DNA of 64,000 nt from Pedobacter chitinilyticus (GCF_003313385.1 NZ_QMHN01000002.1:692603-756602), one strand, 5' to 3'. Positions 38,201 through 46,548 are shown, counted from the first letter of the stretch. Numbers and translations are program-made. Notes: a model not told the origin generated them from the letters alone.

Positions 38201-38407
38201 ACAATGGGCTATAAAGTAAATTTGAAAAAATACAACATCAGAAACCTTAGAGTATACTTATCTGGAGAAAACCTATTCGTGATCACTAAATATTCGGGCG
38301 TAGACCCTGAAATACCAACTAGTGGCGGAAGTGTTTTATTTTCTACAGGACCAGGTGTTTATCCTATGACGAGAAAATTCATGTTAGGCTTAAATGTTTC
38401 ATTCTAA
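35291..38407 (+). CDS. SusC/RagA-family TonB-dependent outer-membrane receptor
   Basis: ATG 35291 is taken as start (an upstream TTG extension has no signal sequence), giving 1038 residues with a signal segment near ATMKVATILTVGVSTFASA. Next comes a CarboxypepD-reg domain (VSGTIKDANGLGIPGVTV), the TonB-linked outer membrane motif GELVVVGYSTQKRESLTGS, a plug domain with WVLDGVIIG and AIYGSQGANGVVVVTTK, and a beta-barrel ending in the C-terminal FMLGLNVSF. It imports ligand with the SusD-like lipoprotein next to it. The substrate is unknown; no glycoside hydrolase or peptidase gene is adjacent. Confidence 0.95.
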   Translation: MKQKTNQTRNNPLQRLKGEKPFHLFFATMKVATILTVGVSTFASAKNIAIYKNLNNTEEMVAQQTVSGTIKDANGLGIPGVTVTVKGTNKVTSTDNAGNFSIQAKTGDVLVINFIGYTTKEVTVNGASLGNIMLNESSETLGELVVVGYSTQKRESLTGSLNTIKGTELKNVTSPNVQNLLAGKAPGVFVAPGSGQPGAAGAVVIRGQATLSGTTSPLWVLDGVIIGSSPGELNPEDIENITVLKDAASTAIYGSQGANGVVVVTTKRAKAGQMSIDVSSRAGLTTLTNGNLQVMNGAELYDYFASFANANTISFPRWKPELRNSNFSWWDLATREGFNQNHNVSIQGGTEKLQSFLSVGYYDESGAVRGYDYERYNFRLNTVFKPLSWLTIKPSIVGSRRGVTDQQYSVTSMYSNLPWDSPYDANGNLVPHRSSTWVNSVSTNYLYDLQWNKSANTNYEFMGNFDFDIKITKNLTFSSVNNYRYNTYSGSGYTDPRSSGGESVLGRVTDYRSEYARRYTNQLLRYNNTWGKHDLNALAGYEFNDYWAKTLDVYGTGIVPGFEVLDVTSKPERTKGGINEWAVQSYLFNANYAYDGRYLAQFSIRRDGASNFGKKYGDFFSISGGWNINREKWFKANFINTLKLRAAYGTVGNRPAGLYPQFDLYAVNTAAGYNGVPGLLISQAGNSELTWEQTYTKGLGLDVAAFNHRLRLSVDYYIKNTDNIITNVPISQVSGLGSMAQNVGEMRNEGIEIAVGGDIIRSKDLTWSLDINLGHNRNKLTDIYKTRNPDGTYSAKNIIQSDGLGIAGSASRLLQIGLPVDTYYMPEWAGVNPDNGLPMWYRVTRDANGAEISRTTTSNYAQATQEKLGKATPDVFGGINTSLTWKNFDLNAVFGYSIGGRVYNYSRQEYDADGTYTDRNQMRLMDGWSRWQKPGDVATHPIARYNNQDKGNSVSSRFIESNDFFRLRSLTMGYKVNLKKYNIRNLRVYLSGENLFVITKYSGVDPEIPTSGGSVLFSTGPGVYPMTRKFMLGLNVSF

Positions 38408-38419
38408 ATACAAAATATA

Positions 38420-40129
38420 ATGAAAAAGATATTAACGATATTACTTATAACGCTTGCGGTATCTTCTTGTAAGGTTGATAGAGAACCTTATGGTTCGATG
38501 AGATCGAAAGAGATATCAGCCAATCCAGAAGAATCAATTGATGGTTTATTAAATGGAACCTATGCCCAGCTTAAAGCTTGGTCAGATCCAATGCATCGTT
38601 TAGGCGAATATGCTGGCGATAATATTGTGATTAGGGGATCTTCTACTGATGCTTTTTATGAATTTATCTCTTTTGCGAGAACGCCCAACAATGGCAGATT
38701 AACCACTTTTTGGGATAGCAGCTATAAAGCCATTGCTCAGGCGTCAAACATCATTAACATGATCCCTCTTGGAAAAAATGCCACTTTAGATAGCAAAATT
38801 GGAGAATGCTATTACATCCGTGGAATGATGTATTTTTATCTGGTTCGAGCATATGGTCGTCCGTATTATCAAAACCCAGAAACCAATTTGGGCGTTCCAA
38901 TTGTAAATGGTACACCAGAAGACCTTAAAAATGCCACTTTTCCAGATAGATCTACCGTAAAAGCAACTTATGAGCAAGCCATTGCTGACTTAAAAAAGGC
39001 AGAGGAGTTAATTACTGTAAATAGAGGTCCTATTTTTGCATCCAAAGCAGCTGCTCAAGCCATGCTTTCAAGAGTGTATCTTTACATGAGCGGAACTTAC
39101 GAAAATCCAAATCAAGCTTTTGCACAACTAGCCGTAGATTATGCCAATAAAGTGATCAGTTCTCCTCAATACAGTTTATTACCTAGAGAACAGTTCATGA
39201 AATACAATACCTACACGCCAGAAAACAACAAGGAAACGATCTTTGCGATTAAACGCGTTGCCTCAGAATTCTCTGGCTTCGATCACTATTATGGTGTAGG
39301 CGGTATGTACTCGAACATTGGAGGCATGGGCTGGGGAGAAATGTATTCCAGCGCTAAATACCTTGCGCTTTTGGATGAAACCGGAAGAAATGATTGGAGA
39401 CCTAACAAATATAAAATTGTAGATGCAAGAGCTGCCTTTATTGAGCCTACTTACTCCAAAAACTCATCGGGCGCTACTACTGAAGTTTTCAGATTCATTA
39501 AAGACGATGTTAACAATACCTCTAACTATGTGCAACTAAACACCACCCGTAATGGCGGTAACATTACTTGCGCTGAAGGAACAAACGTTTTTACCTTAAC
39601 ACCAATTGATGCTACCCAAGAAATTTACAGCATCACTTATAAAGATGGTAAAACTTATACTGGGGTAATCGACAACTTCATTACCTTAAATCGCGTATAT
39701 CCGCAGTTTTATATTGTAAAATGTTCTCGTGAAGGCGAAGACTCTCAACTACACTCACCGCTGATCAGCAGATTGGGAGAAGTTTATTTAAACAGAGCTG
39801 AAGCCTATGCTAAATTGCAAAACTATACTTCGGCACTTAACGATTTAAATACCATCAGAAACCGCTCAATTGTAAATGGTGGCTACACTTCTTTAAATGC
39901 AACCAATGCTGGCGAAAGAATTGATAAAGAAAGACAACTAGAACTAGCTTATCAAGCTGAGCGTAGTTTCGACGTTTTCCGAAATGGGAAAGCACTTACT
40001 AGAGCTTATCCTGGACCACAAAGCCAAACTGCTAGTATTGCGGCTACAGACTTTAGGGTAGTTTACTATATTCCGCAAAGTGCCATAAACGCCTATGCTG
40101 GAAAGCTAACCCAAAATCCTACTCAATAA
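38420..40129 (+). CDS. SusD/RagB-family nutrient-binding lipoprotein
   Basis: A 569-residue outer-membrane lipoprotein with lipobox AVSSC (Cys-17). The SusD pattern is present: an N-terminal helical repeat region (NGTYAQLKAWSDP, FWDSSYKAIAQASNIINMIP, ECYYIRGMMYFYLVRAYG) and the C-terminal RLGEVYLNRAEAYAKLQNYTSALNDLNTIRNRS with ERQLELAYQAERSFDVFRNGK. It caps the SusC channel and binds the substrate. It begins 12 bases after the SusC stop, a strict pair. Confidence 0.95.
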   Translation: MKKILTILLITLAVSSCKVDREPYGSMRSKEISANPEESIDGLLNGTYAQLKAWSDPMHRLGEYAGDNIVIRGSSTDAFYEFISFARTPNNGRLTTFWDSSYKAIAQASNIINMIPLGKNATLDSKIGECYYIRGMMYFYLVRAYGRPYYQNPETNLGVPIVNGTPEDLKNATFPDRSTVKATYEQAIADLKKAEELITVNRGPIFASKAAAQAMLSRVYLYMSGTYENPNQAFAQLAVDYANKVISSPQYSLLPREQFMKYNTYTPENNKETIFAIKRVASEFSGFDHYYGVGGMYSNIGGMGWGEMYSSAKYLALLDETGRNDWRPNKYKIVDARAAFIEPTYSKNSSGATTEVFRFIKDDVNNTSNYVQLNTTRNGGNITCAEGTNVFTLTPIDATQEIYSITYKDGKTYTGVIDNFITLNRVYPQFYIVKCSREGEDSQLHSPLISRLGEVYLNRAEAYAKLQNYTSALNDLNTIRNRSIVNGGYTSLNATNAGERIDKERQLELAYQAERSFDVFRNGKALTRAYPGPQSQTASIAATDFRVVYYIPQSAINAYAGKLTQNPTQ

Positions 40130-40138
40130 AAATTTAAG

Positions 40139-40200
40139 GCCACAGATGCACAGATAAAATATTTCTTAAATAGATTTCTTAGAAATCTGTGTATCTGTGG
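40139..40200. repeat. Palindromic repeat D copy
   Basis: GCCACAGATGCACAGAT at the left and ATCTGTGTATCTGTGG at the right, with an inner TTTCTTA/TAAATAG region. It lies between the convergent SusD and ABC ATPase genes. Confidence 0.85.
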
Positions 40201-40216
40201 TTAATTGTTAATAATG

Positions 40217-41209
40217 TTAAAATTCCAAAAAGCGGCCAATGTGTACATACACTTGGTCGTTTTTTTTATGCTCGCCGCTGTTCAGTTGCAAGGCCCTAAT
40301 GTGCACGCCATTTCTTTCCAAAAGCAATTCATCATAAAAACCTTTGTAGTAAATGTCTCTTACATTAAATTTCTTGGCCGACCAACTTGCTTTTAACTCT
40401 ACCCATTCTGGATAAAAACAAACCTGCTCCTTCGTTACCTTAAGTTCTAGCTGTTGTGCTTGTTGCTTAGAAAGTACCACTGCATTGCCCAACATTTTGG
40501 CAGTGTAGGTACTGGTTGGATGGTTGTAAACTTCTCTTGGCCTGCCCTCCTGCTGCAATTTGCCTTCTTTTAAAATCACCAAACGATCTGCCATAAACAA
40601 ACCATCCGTAGCATCATGCGAAACCATGATGATGGTCAATCCAGTTTCTTTCGACAAACGCTTGATATCTGCCCGCAGCTGGTTCTTTAAAATAGCATCA
40701 ACCTGCGAAAAAGGCTCATCCAACAACAACACTTTAGTATCGCTCACCAATGCCTTAGCAATGGCAACGCGTTGTTGTTCGCCCCCACTCAGTTCAATAA
40801 TCTTTTTGTTTTTTAGGGCGGTGATGCGCAAATGCTCCATTACCTCCATGGTTTTTTGCTGCTTAAACGCCACATTGGTGTTAGAAAGCATAGAGGCAAT
40901 ATTATCATACACCTTGGCGTAAATGTTCAGCGAAAAATCCTGAGTCACCATTTTCATATCGACATGCCCAGGAATAAGCTGCTCATCGGGCCCCTTCACA
41001 CGTTTCCCATTAAATAACACCTCGCCTTCATCTACTTTCAATAAACCATAAATAGATTTTAACAGAGTAGATTTACCACTACCACTTTCGCCAATGATGG
41101 CAACAATTTCGCCCGCTTGAATATCGAAACTAACTTCAGAAATACCCGATAATTGATCGGCTTGATGTTGCTTAGTTAAGTTCTGGATGCTTAAGATTTG
41201 TTCACTCAC
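40217..41209 (-). CDS. Stand-alone ABC transporter ATP-binding protein
   Basis: A 330-residue ATPase. Walker A is GESGSGKSTLL at about residues 39-49, the signature is LSGGEQQRVAIAKAL (about 141-155), Walker B is KVLLLDEPFSQVD and the switch His is in MVSHDATDGLF. The C-terminal 100 residues (YFPEWVELKASWSAKKFNVR...) look like a small beta domain as in the PotA/MalK-type (TOBE-like) ATPases. No permease or binding-protein gene is next to it, so the transported substrate is unknown; it must pair with membrane proteins elsewhere or have another use. Confidence 0.88.
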   Translation of the reverse strand: MSEQILSIQNLTKQHQADQLSGISEVSFDIQAGEIVAIIGESGSGKSTLLKSIYGLLKVDEGEVLFNGKRVKGPDEQLIPGHVDMKMVTQDFSLNIYAKVYDNIASMLSNTNVAFKQQKTMEVMEHLRITALKNKKIIELSGGEQQRVAIAKALVSDTKVLLLDEPFSQVDAILKNQLRADIKRLSKETGLTIIMVSHDATDGLFMADRLVILKEGKLQQEGRPREVYNHPTSTYTAKMLGNAVVLSKQQAQQLELKVTKEQVCFYPEWVELKASWSAKKFNVRDIYYKGFYDELLLERNGVHIRALQLNSGEHKKNDQVYVHIGRFLEF

Positions 41210-41321
41210 GGCATAAAGATAGAGAAAGTACAGAAGTAATGGAGACCGAAAGTTGGAAAGTTAAGATTGTACTCGCATTTGTCTAATGGCTTTTCACTTT
41301 TCCGATTTACTGGCTTGCAAT

Positions 41322-41351
41322 AAAAAATCCTGCCCCTTAAAAAGAGCAGGA
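41322..41351 (-). terminator. Terminator of the sigma/beta-barrel operon
   Basis: On the minus strand CCTGCTC and GGGCAGG form a seven-pair stem followed by ATTTTTT. It lies about 75 bases after the stop of the beta-barrel gene. Confidence 0.75.
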
Positions 41352-41424
41352 CGTTTAATTTGTGTGTTGTGTATGTTATTGTTTGGTTTTAACCAATAAC
41401 TATTGAGCGTTTTTTAAAGCCTGT

Positions 41425-42228
41425 TTAATTCAATCCAAACGTTAAACCAAACGACATGCTTTTTAAGCCTTTTTGTGCATCCGTATCAAACATATCGTTG
41501 GCGTTGTATTTAGCAAATAAACCTAAGCCTCCGTAGCCAATTCTCACTGTACCTCCGTAACGGAAAGGCGCAAAATGGTAATCATCTTTTATTTTCACCT
41601 TACCGAACTCATCGCTGATCTGTTTAACCTTTCCACCTAATAAAAATCCTATTTCAGGTCCAATTACAAATCTAAAACGCTTACCGTGGTTGTTTTCCTT
41701 AGTTCTAAACTCAAAGTTTAATGGTATATGAACGTAACTGCTTGAGAAACGGTTTTTACTAAAAATCACATCCTCTTCCTTAAACTCTAAAGTTGGTTTG
41801 TTTTTTTGGATCGTAATGTCTCTGTCCAAGCGAATATGCGTCCAATCAAAACCACCTGCCAAATAAATTTTAAAGTGGTTGTTAAACCTATAGCCAAACT
41901 GCAAAACATCAAAAGAAAGTGTACTTGTTTTCCAAGGTTTATAGTCAAGAAAATCATTGGCCGACGATAAGGTGAAACTGCCATTGTCAATCAATTTGGC
42001 CAAACCAATATCCAAACGTGTAAAGGTAATCCCCCCCACAAAGCGGCCTTTATTTTGATCAACCTTGCCCGTACTATCTTTCTTCTCACCTATGGTAATG
42101 CCAACGCCGTAGTTAATCTCAAACTTTTTGCGTTTCACGCTATCTTTAACCTCTTGCGCTTTTAAGCTTCCTGCTGCCATAAAAGTAAGTCCACTTACCA
42201 ATACAACTTTTAAAATTAGATGTTTCAT
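41425..42228 (-). CDS. Outer-membrane beta-barrel protein (ECF-sigma operon)
   Basis: A 267-residue protein with a signal peptide (KHLILKVVLVSGLTFMAAGSLKAQ) and alternating amphipathic strands such as FTLSSANDFLDYKPW, FDVLQFGYRFNNHFKIYLAGGFDW and YGGTVRIGYGGLGLFAKYNANDMF. This is the small porin-like or outer-membrane beta-barrel pattern common in Bacteroidota. The C-terminal residue set SFGLTFGLN ends in a strand. It is third in the operon with an ECF sigma factor and an anti-sigma-like protein, 160 bases downstream of the latter, so it may be a regulon member or sensor; function unknown. Confidence 0.78.
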   Translation of the reverse strand: MKHLILKVVLVSGLTFMAAGSLKAQEVKDSVKRKKFEINYGVGITIGEKKDSTGKVDQNKGRFVGGITFTRLDIGLAKLIDNGSFTLSSANDFLDYKPWKTSTLSFDVLQFGYRFNNHFKIYLAGGFDWTHIRLDRDITIQKNKPTLEFKEEDVIFSKNRFSSSYVHIPLNFEFRTKENNHGKRFRFVIGPEIGFLLGGKVKQISDEFGKVKIKDDYHFAPFRYGGTVRIGYGGLGLFAKYNANDMFDTDAQKGLKSMSFGLTFGLN

Positions 42229-42392
42229 TTGTGTGTTTGTTTATGTTGTTATAAGGTTGGAAAGTTGAAATGTTGGAAGGTCCTTTAATCCCAAATCCTG
42301 CTCCTATTTATTATTTATTTCTAGGCTGGAAGTTGAAAGATTAAACGGCTATAAAATCATCCTGCTAATCCTTTAATCCCAAAATCCTGCTC

Positions 42393-43154
42393 CTATTTAT
42401 TATTTTTCTTATTCAATTTAACAAAGCCAATATTCAATCCAATAATCGATGAATTATCATCATCATCCGTATTAAATTTGATCAGCTTCTTTTCTCTTTT
42501 ATCTACCTTTTCAACCACATAGTTAATCAAATCGCCCATGTTACGTATGCCTTTTTTATTCGCTTCAACAGCTTGATCTGCGGTATCGTCATCAGTCAAC
42601 TTACCTAAGTTAGCCATCATGGTTTCGTTATTCGAAATTGCATTCACATCTGGAACTACATTTGCCGTGTTCACTACATCCAAGGCTTTAACTTCGGCTC
42701 GTTTAATAGGTAGATGCTCATTTGAAGTAGATGGTTGCACCAAGGCAATATTATTTTTTGGCTCCTCTACCAAGTTCGCCAAAACGGCTGCTGGCACCTC
42801 CTGTTTTGCAAGGATGCGATTAGCCACCGCATGTACCTTAGGGCTAGCAGCAGGTGCGGTATCATTTGCTGCACTTGCTACTTCAACAGTCGAAACGGGT
42901 TGCGCTACCACAGATTGTACTGCCGCAACTTCTGTAGTGGTGCTTTGCAGATAAATCTTTTCTCCGCTTTGCATAAACATCACAGCCGATGCCACTACCA
43001 CCACGCTGGCCGCTGCCACCCACATCAATGGGAACTTACGCTTAGGTTTAACACCTAATTGCCCCTCAATATTGGCCCATAAATTTGCTGAGGGTTCAAC
43101 CTCTGCATTCATAAATTTGTCTCTAAACAAATTGTCAAAATCATTATCCGGCAT
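42393..43154 (-). CDS. Membrane protein, anti-sigma-like, in the ECF operon
   Basis: ATG 43154 (MPDNDFDNLFRDKFMNAEVEPS) is preferred; two upstream Met codons would lengthen the overlap with the sigma gene. The 253-residue protein has an N-terminal cytoplasmic region (about 1-42), one membrane segment WVAAASVVVVASAVMFM (about 45-61) and a periplasmic, Ala/Val/Glu-rich tail without known domain. This layout fits single-pass anti-sigma factors, though no zinc-binding HxxxCxxC motif is present. It overlaps the sigma stop by 11 bases, so translation is likely coupled. Confidence 0.7.
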   Translation of the reverse strand: MPDNDFDNLFRDKFMNAEVEPSANLWANIEGQLGVKPKRKFPLMWVAAASVVVVASAVMFMQSGEKIYLQSTTTEVAAVQSVVAQPVSTVEVASAANDTAPAASPKVHAVANRILAKQEVPAAVLANLVEEPKNNIALVQPSTSNEHLPIKRAEVKALDVVNTANVVPDVNAISNNETMMANLGKLTDDDTADQAVEANKKGIRNMGDLINYVVEKVDKREKKLIKFNTDDDDNSSIIGLNIGFVKLNKKNNK

Positions 43155-43713
43155 GTGTTGCATAACCAAAGCCCTCCAATTTTAAAATTTCCTGTTGTAA
43201 AATCGCCCTAGCTCTCGAAAGCTGCGATTTGCTTGCACCTTCTGTAATCCCTAAAGTTTCGGCAATTTCTTTGTGTGAGTATCCCTCAATCACGTACATG
43301 TTAAACACCATCCTGTAGCCATCGGCTAACTTCTGTATCACTTTCATCAAATCCTGCATCCCTAGGCTGCTAAAATCAAAACCGTTCGACGGTTGTTCAT
43401 AAGCATCCTCAATAGGCACTACATTTAACGAGCGTAAATTCTTCCGGTAACTTTCAATAGCAGTGTTCACCATAATGCGGCGTATCCATCCCTCAAAAGA
43501 ACCTTCCCCCTTAAACTCCCTCACCTTTTGAAAAATCTTTACATAACCCATCTGCAATACGTCCTCGGCCTCCATCCTGTCTTTAGCATAGCGCATACAA
43601 ACCGCCAACATTTTCGATGCAGTCTGCCTGTATAGCATCTCCTGCATCTGCCTGTTGCCAGCCTTACAGCCTTCCATCAGTTCATCTAACGTATATAATT
43701 TAGCCACTTTCAT
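43144..43713 (-). CDS. ECF-type RNA polymerase sigma factor
   Basis: ATG 43713 (MKVAKLYTLDELMEGCKAG) is the best start, giving 189 residues; 13 upstream codons are without family support. Region 2 reads RYAKDRMEAEDVLQMGYVKIF, with GSFEGWIRRIMVNTAIESYRK following, and region 4 reads VFNMYVIEGYSHKEIAETLGITEGASKSQLSRAR, the helix-turn-helix for the -35 element. It binds core RNA polymerase and directs a small regulon, probably released from the co-transcribed membrane protein. No anti-sigma zinc motif was found downstream. Confidence 0.92.
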   Translation of the reverse strand: MKVAKLYTLDELMEGCKAGNRQMQEMLYRQTASKMLAVCMRYAKDRMEAEDVLQMGYVKIFQKVREFKGEGSFEGWIRRIMVNTAIESYRKNLRSLNVVPIEDAYEQPSNGFDFSSLGMQDLMKVIQKLADGYRMVFNMYVIEGYSHKEIAETLGITEGASKSQLSRARAILQQEILKLEGFGYATHAG

Positions 43714-43918
43714 TTGTTCGCTTGCATAAAGGTAGATGTAGGTTTCTACCAAAAGGTTGCAAGCACGTTAAAAAATATTTTTTTTTCAGAGGAAACACAA
43801 CCATTCCACCTTTGGGAATAGCACTTTTTTGTTTTTCGAAAAGCAAAAATAGAAGTTCTTTGGTGATTTCAGCCCCGCTTTCGCTACAATCTTTTTGTTT
43901 GCTTTGCTGTTAAACCTT

Positions 43919-43980
43919 GTCATGCTGAGTTTATCGAAGCATTTATTAACAACCAATCCTTCGACAAACTCAAGATCACA
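43919..43980. repeat. Dispersed hairpin repeat B copy
   Basis: TGTCATGCTGAGTTTATCGA is matched by TCGACAAACTCAAGATCACA with mismatches. Confidence 0.7.
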
Positions 43981-44050
43981 CCAACAAAAAGGATTTCCGC
44001 ACAATCGGGTTTAGGTCACTAGGGTCAGGTAATCCTTTTGATATTCCGCT

Positions 44051-44118
44051 ATTTCGAGCGCGGAGAAACCTAACCTCTATAAACAAATTGCTAAATTTCT
44101 CCTCGTTTGAAATGACGG
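44051..44118. repeat. Dispersed hairpin repeat B copy
   Basis: ATTTCGAGCGCGGAGAAA and TTTCTCCTCGTTTGAAATG form an imperfect hairpin. Confidence 0.7.
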
Positions 44119-44234
44119 ACAGAACTGCGATCTTGCCTATTTCTCCAACTTGCGATCTTCCCCTCTACACACTGTTTCATTTCCGTCTTACTTTTAGTTA
44201 ACTTTAAGTAAATCAAAAACTAAGAACTAAACTA

Positions 44235-44606
44235 ATGAAAATTGTAAAACTAATTTTATGCGTACTTTTTGGGCTAATGTTCATTAACGCAGGGCTCGAC
44301 AAATTTTTTCATTTTTGGCCAATGCCGAAATTAGAAGGAGAAGTATTAAAAGCGGGCATGGCAATGGGTACAATTAAATGGCTAATGCCATTAATTGCAG
44401 TAATAGAACTATTGGGCGGATTACTATTTGCCATTCCAAAAACACGTGCGCTGGGAGCCATTGTCATTTTACCTGTAATGGTCGGTATCGTTCTGCACAA
44501 TGCTACCTACATGCCCGAAGGCTTGGCCATTGCCGGTCCGATGTTATTGATTAACCTTTGGATGATTTTTGACAACCGGGGCAAGTACAAACCAATGGTA
44601 AACTAA
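44235..44606 (+). CDS. DoxX family membrane protein
   Basis: A 123-residue protein with four hydrophobic segments: VKLILCVLFGLMFINAGLDKFF, IKWLMPLIAVIELLGGLLFAI, ALGAIVILPVMVGIVLHNA and AIAGPMLLINLWMIF. The arrangement AGLDKFFHF in segment 1 and the ELLGGLLFAIPKTRALGA turn are hallmarks of the DoxX/DoxD-like family, four-helix inner-membrane proteins with unclear roles (some act in oxidative stress or thiosulfate metabolism). It is monocistronic, next to a C-type palindrome. Confidence 0.85.
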   Translation: MKIVKLILCVLFGLMFINAGLDKFFHFWPMPKLEGEVLKAGMAMGTIKWLMPLIAVIELLGGLLFAIPKTRALGAIVILPVMVGIVLHNATYMPEGLAIAGPMLLINLWMIFDNRGKYKPMVN

Positions 44607-44622
44607 TTTAAATACGATTTAT

Positions 44623-44651
44623 ACTTACGAAGTTTTAAAAATTTCGTAAGT
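44623..44651. repeat. Palindromic repeat C copy
   Basis: ACTTACGAAGTTTT is followed by AAAAATTTCGTAAGT. It lies between the convergent DoxX and MuiA-like genes and could act as a terminator for either. Confidence 0.8.
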
Positions 44652-44664
44652 CTAATCAATGCTA

Positions 44665-46548
44665 TTACTCAATATTAACAGGTCTGTTCTTCGGATACTT
44701 CACTTGATATTTCAGGTCTAACTTTTTCTGTTCATTAGGCTGCAACAAAAACTGCCAAATCAACTTACCAGTAACCTCATCCAATTTCGCTTTCGAAAGT
44801 TCCTGCTTCTCAACACTAATATCGCTATTGGTTGCTACAGGGATTTGGTCTTCTATTGTTAAGTTAATGGCTTGGCTTTTTCTGTTCTTCATCTCAATTA
44901 CAAAATGCCTGCTATCCTTTTGCGACGAACCAATAAACTGCCTTTCGGTATATCCTTTCTGCTTCTCACGCTTTACCGAAACGTTTTTATCAACCCCCAA
45001 CGATATCGTCAGTGTATCCGCTTGTTGTACATCCAACAAGGTTTTGCCCAAATAAGTTCCCTCAAAGAAAATATTAGCTTCGCCACTAATCAAATTAATA
45101 TCATTAAAATCGGTGATTTTAGCGGTCAAAAAAGCATCAGCAGACACTTTTGGAACAGCATAATATTCGTATGCCGCTTTAAAGTCGTAGTTACCTATAT
45201 CTACCGCCGCTTGTTTGCCATCACTCAAAATGGTATAAGGCATTTTAATTTCAAAGCTCACATTGGTTTGTTTTTCTACGCTGGCTACTTCCAACGGAAC
45301 AGAAGCAATTGAACTTGTTCCCCTAACACGCACTTGAAGACCTGCCGCCCGTCCCTGTAAAGCATCATCAATTTTCTTATTATACCCTGTTACCACCACT
45401 TCTTGCAAGGCCTTTGTATCTTGTTTCAACCGTACATTTAATTGCCCGTAAGAAGCCGTCAACTCCTGCGAATCATAACCGATATAAGAAAACACTAATT
45501 GATTTGCACCAACAGGCATTTGTATCGAATAATTACCATCTGGATCAGTAACTGTACCTACCGATGAATTTTTAACCCTTATAGAAACACCTGGCAAGGC
45601 AGAATTGTCAGTGTTGTCTACCACCTTGCCTTTAACCAAATTAGAAGTTGCCGCAGTTGGATTAAAAAACGAATATCCAGCACTTAAATAACCCAATGAA
45701 TAAGTTGGCAACTTTGGCTTTTCATTATTATTAGAAGGGTTTCCAGAAGACAAAGTGAGTTTTACATTTTTCCAATCTTCGCCCGAATTTTGGCTAACGT
45801 TGGCTTTATAAACCAACTGTATTGGGCTGGCAACATCAATTGCCCTAATATCATAACTTGGATACCAGCTGGCATTTTTCACCAAGTAAGTCAATGTGAA
45901 TTTACCTTTGGTAGCCGTTTTGGTAGAAACCTTAACCACTACATCGCTCGCATTACCAATAGGCTTGCCATCTACCTCTGCAATTTGTCTATTTAATTTA
46001 TTAAGTTGCTCCTGTAGCTGATTGATTTCCTTTTCTATCGAAATCTGTTTGGCCTTCGCTTCGCTTAAACGTTGCTTCTGAAAATCTAACGCAGCTTTAA
46101 GTTTAACCAAATCGTAATTTACATTTGGTCCCATTACCGTTTGGTTCTTCATCAACATTTCCTCTTCCGATTTATAAACGGCAATTTCATTTCTCAATGC
46201 CATCATCTTATCCGAAATTTCTCCTGCCTTGGCTTCTAGTGTGAGCTTTTGTTCTGATTTTTTCTTTTCTAGTAAGAAATTATTTTGGCGTGTAACCGAT
46301 AAAATGGTGAAACTTCCTTCGCCTTTGGCTTGTAAACTTTGGGTTTCAATACTAGAAGAAAGCCCCGAAAAAACCAGTAAGCTCACCCCTTGAGGCAGTT
46401 CCACCAAATCTGACTGACGTAGCACTTGGGCACCGTTCATGAACACCGTCACACCAGCGATTTTAGAATTTACATTGATTTGATTGTCTTGTGCAAAAAC
46501 TGCGAAATGAATAAAGAGCAGCAATGCAGATAGTAGTTTCTTTCCCAT
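44665..46548 (-). CDS. MuiA-like DUF4139/DUF4140 protein with an inserted CarboxypepD-reg and SusC-plug-like segment
   Basis: The ATG at 46548 (MGKKLLSALLLFIHFAVFAQ) gives a signal peptide. The first 300 residues match the mucoidy-inhibitor family: VTVFMNGAQVLRQ, a long coiled coil (about 90-190) and LTYLVKNASWYPSYDIRA. Residues about 304-416 (45301-45639) are inserted: a CarboxypepD-reg domain (KGKVVDNTDNSALPGVSIRV, SYIGYD) followed by LQEVVVTGYN and ALQGRAAGLQVRVRG, motifs of SusC receptors. The DUF4139 body resumes after. Function unknown; an outer-membrane or periplasmic role is likely. Confidence 0.82.
   Translation of the reverse strand: MGKKLLSALLLFIHFAVFAQDNQINVNSKIAGVTVFMNGAQVLRQSDLVELPQGVSLLVFSGLSSSIETQSLQAKGEGSFTILSVTRQNNFLLEKKKSEQKLTLEAKAGEISDKMMALRNEIAVYKSEEEMLMKNQTVMGPNVNYDLVKLKAALDFQKQRLSEAKAKQISIEKEINQLQEQLNKLNRQIAEVDGKPIGNASDVVVKVSTKTATKGKFTLTYLVKNASWYPSYDIRAIDVASPIQLVYKANVSQNSGEDWKNVKLTLSSGNPSNNNEKPKLPTYSLGYLSAGYSFFNPTAATSNLVKGKVVDNTDNSALPGVSIRVKNSSVGTVTDPDGNYSIQMPVGANQLVFSYIGYDSQELTASYGQLNVRLKQDTKALQEVVVTGYNKKIDDALQGRAAGLQVRVRGTSSIASVPLEVASVEKQTNVSFEIKMPYTILSDGKQAAVDIGNYDFKAAYEYYAVPKVSADAFLTAKITDFNDINLISGEANIFFEGTYLGKTLLDVQQADTLTISLGVDKNVSVKREKQKGYTERQFIGSSQKDSRHFVIEMKNRKSQAINLTIEDQIPVATNSDISVEKQELSKAKLDEVTGKLIWQFLLQPNEQKKLDLKYQVKYPKNRPVNIE

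Larger units (their letters stand above)
43714..44234. other. Intergenic gap sigma factor / DoxX with repeats
   Basis: Divergent promoters for the two neighbours must lie here. Two B-type repeats occupy 43919-43980 (TGTCATGCTGAGTTTATCG to ACAAACTCAAGATCACA) and 44051-44118 (ATTTCGAGCGCGGAGAAA to TTTCTCCTCGTTTGAAAT). No additional gene is visible. Confidence 0.55.
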
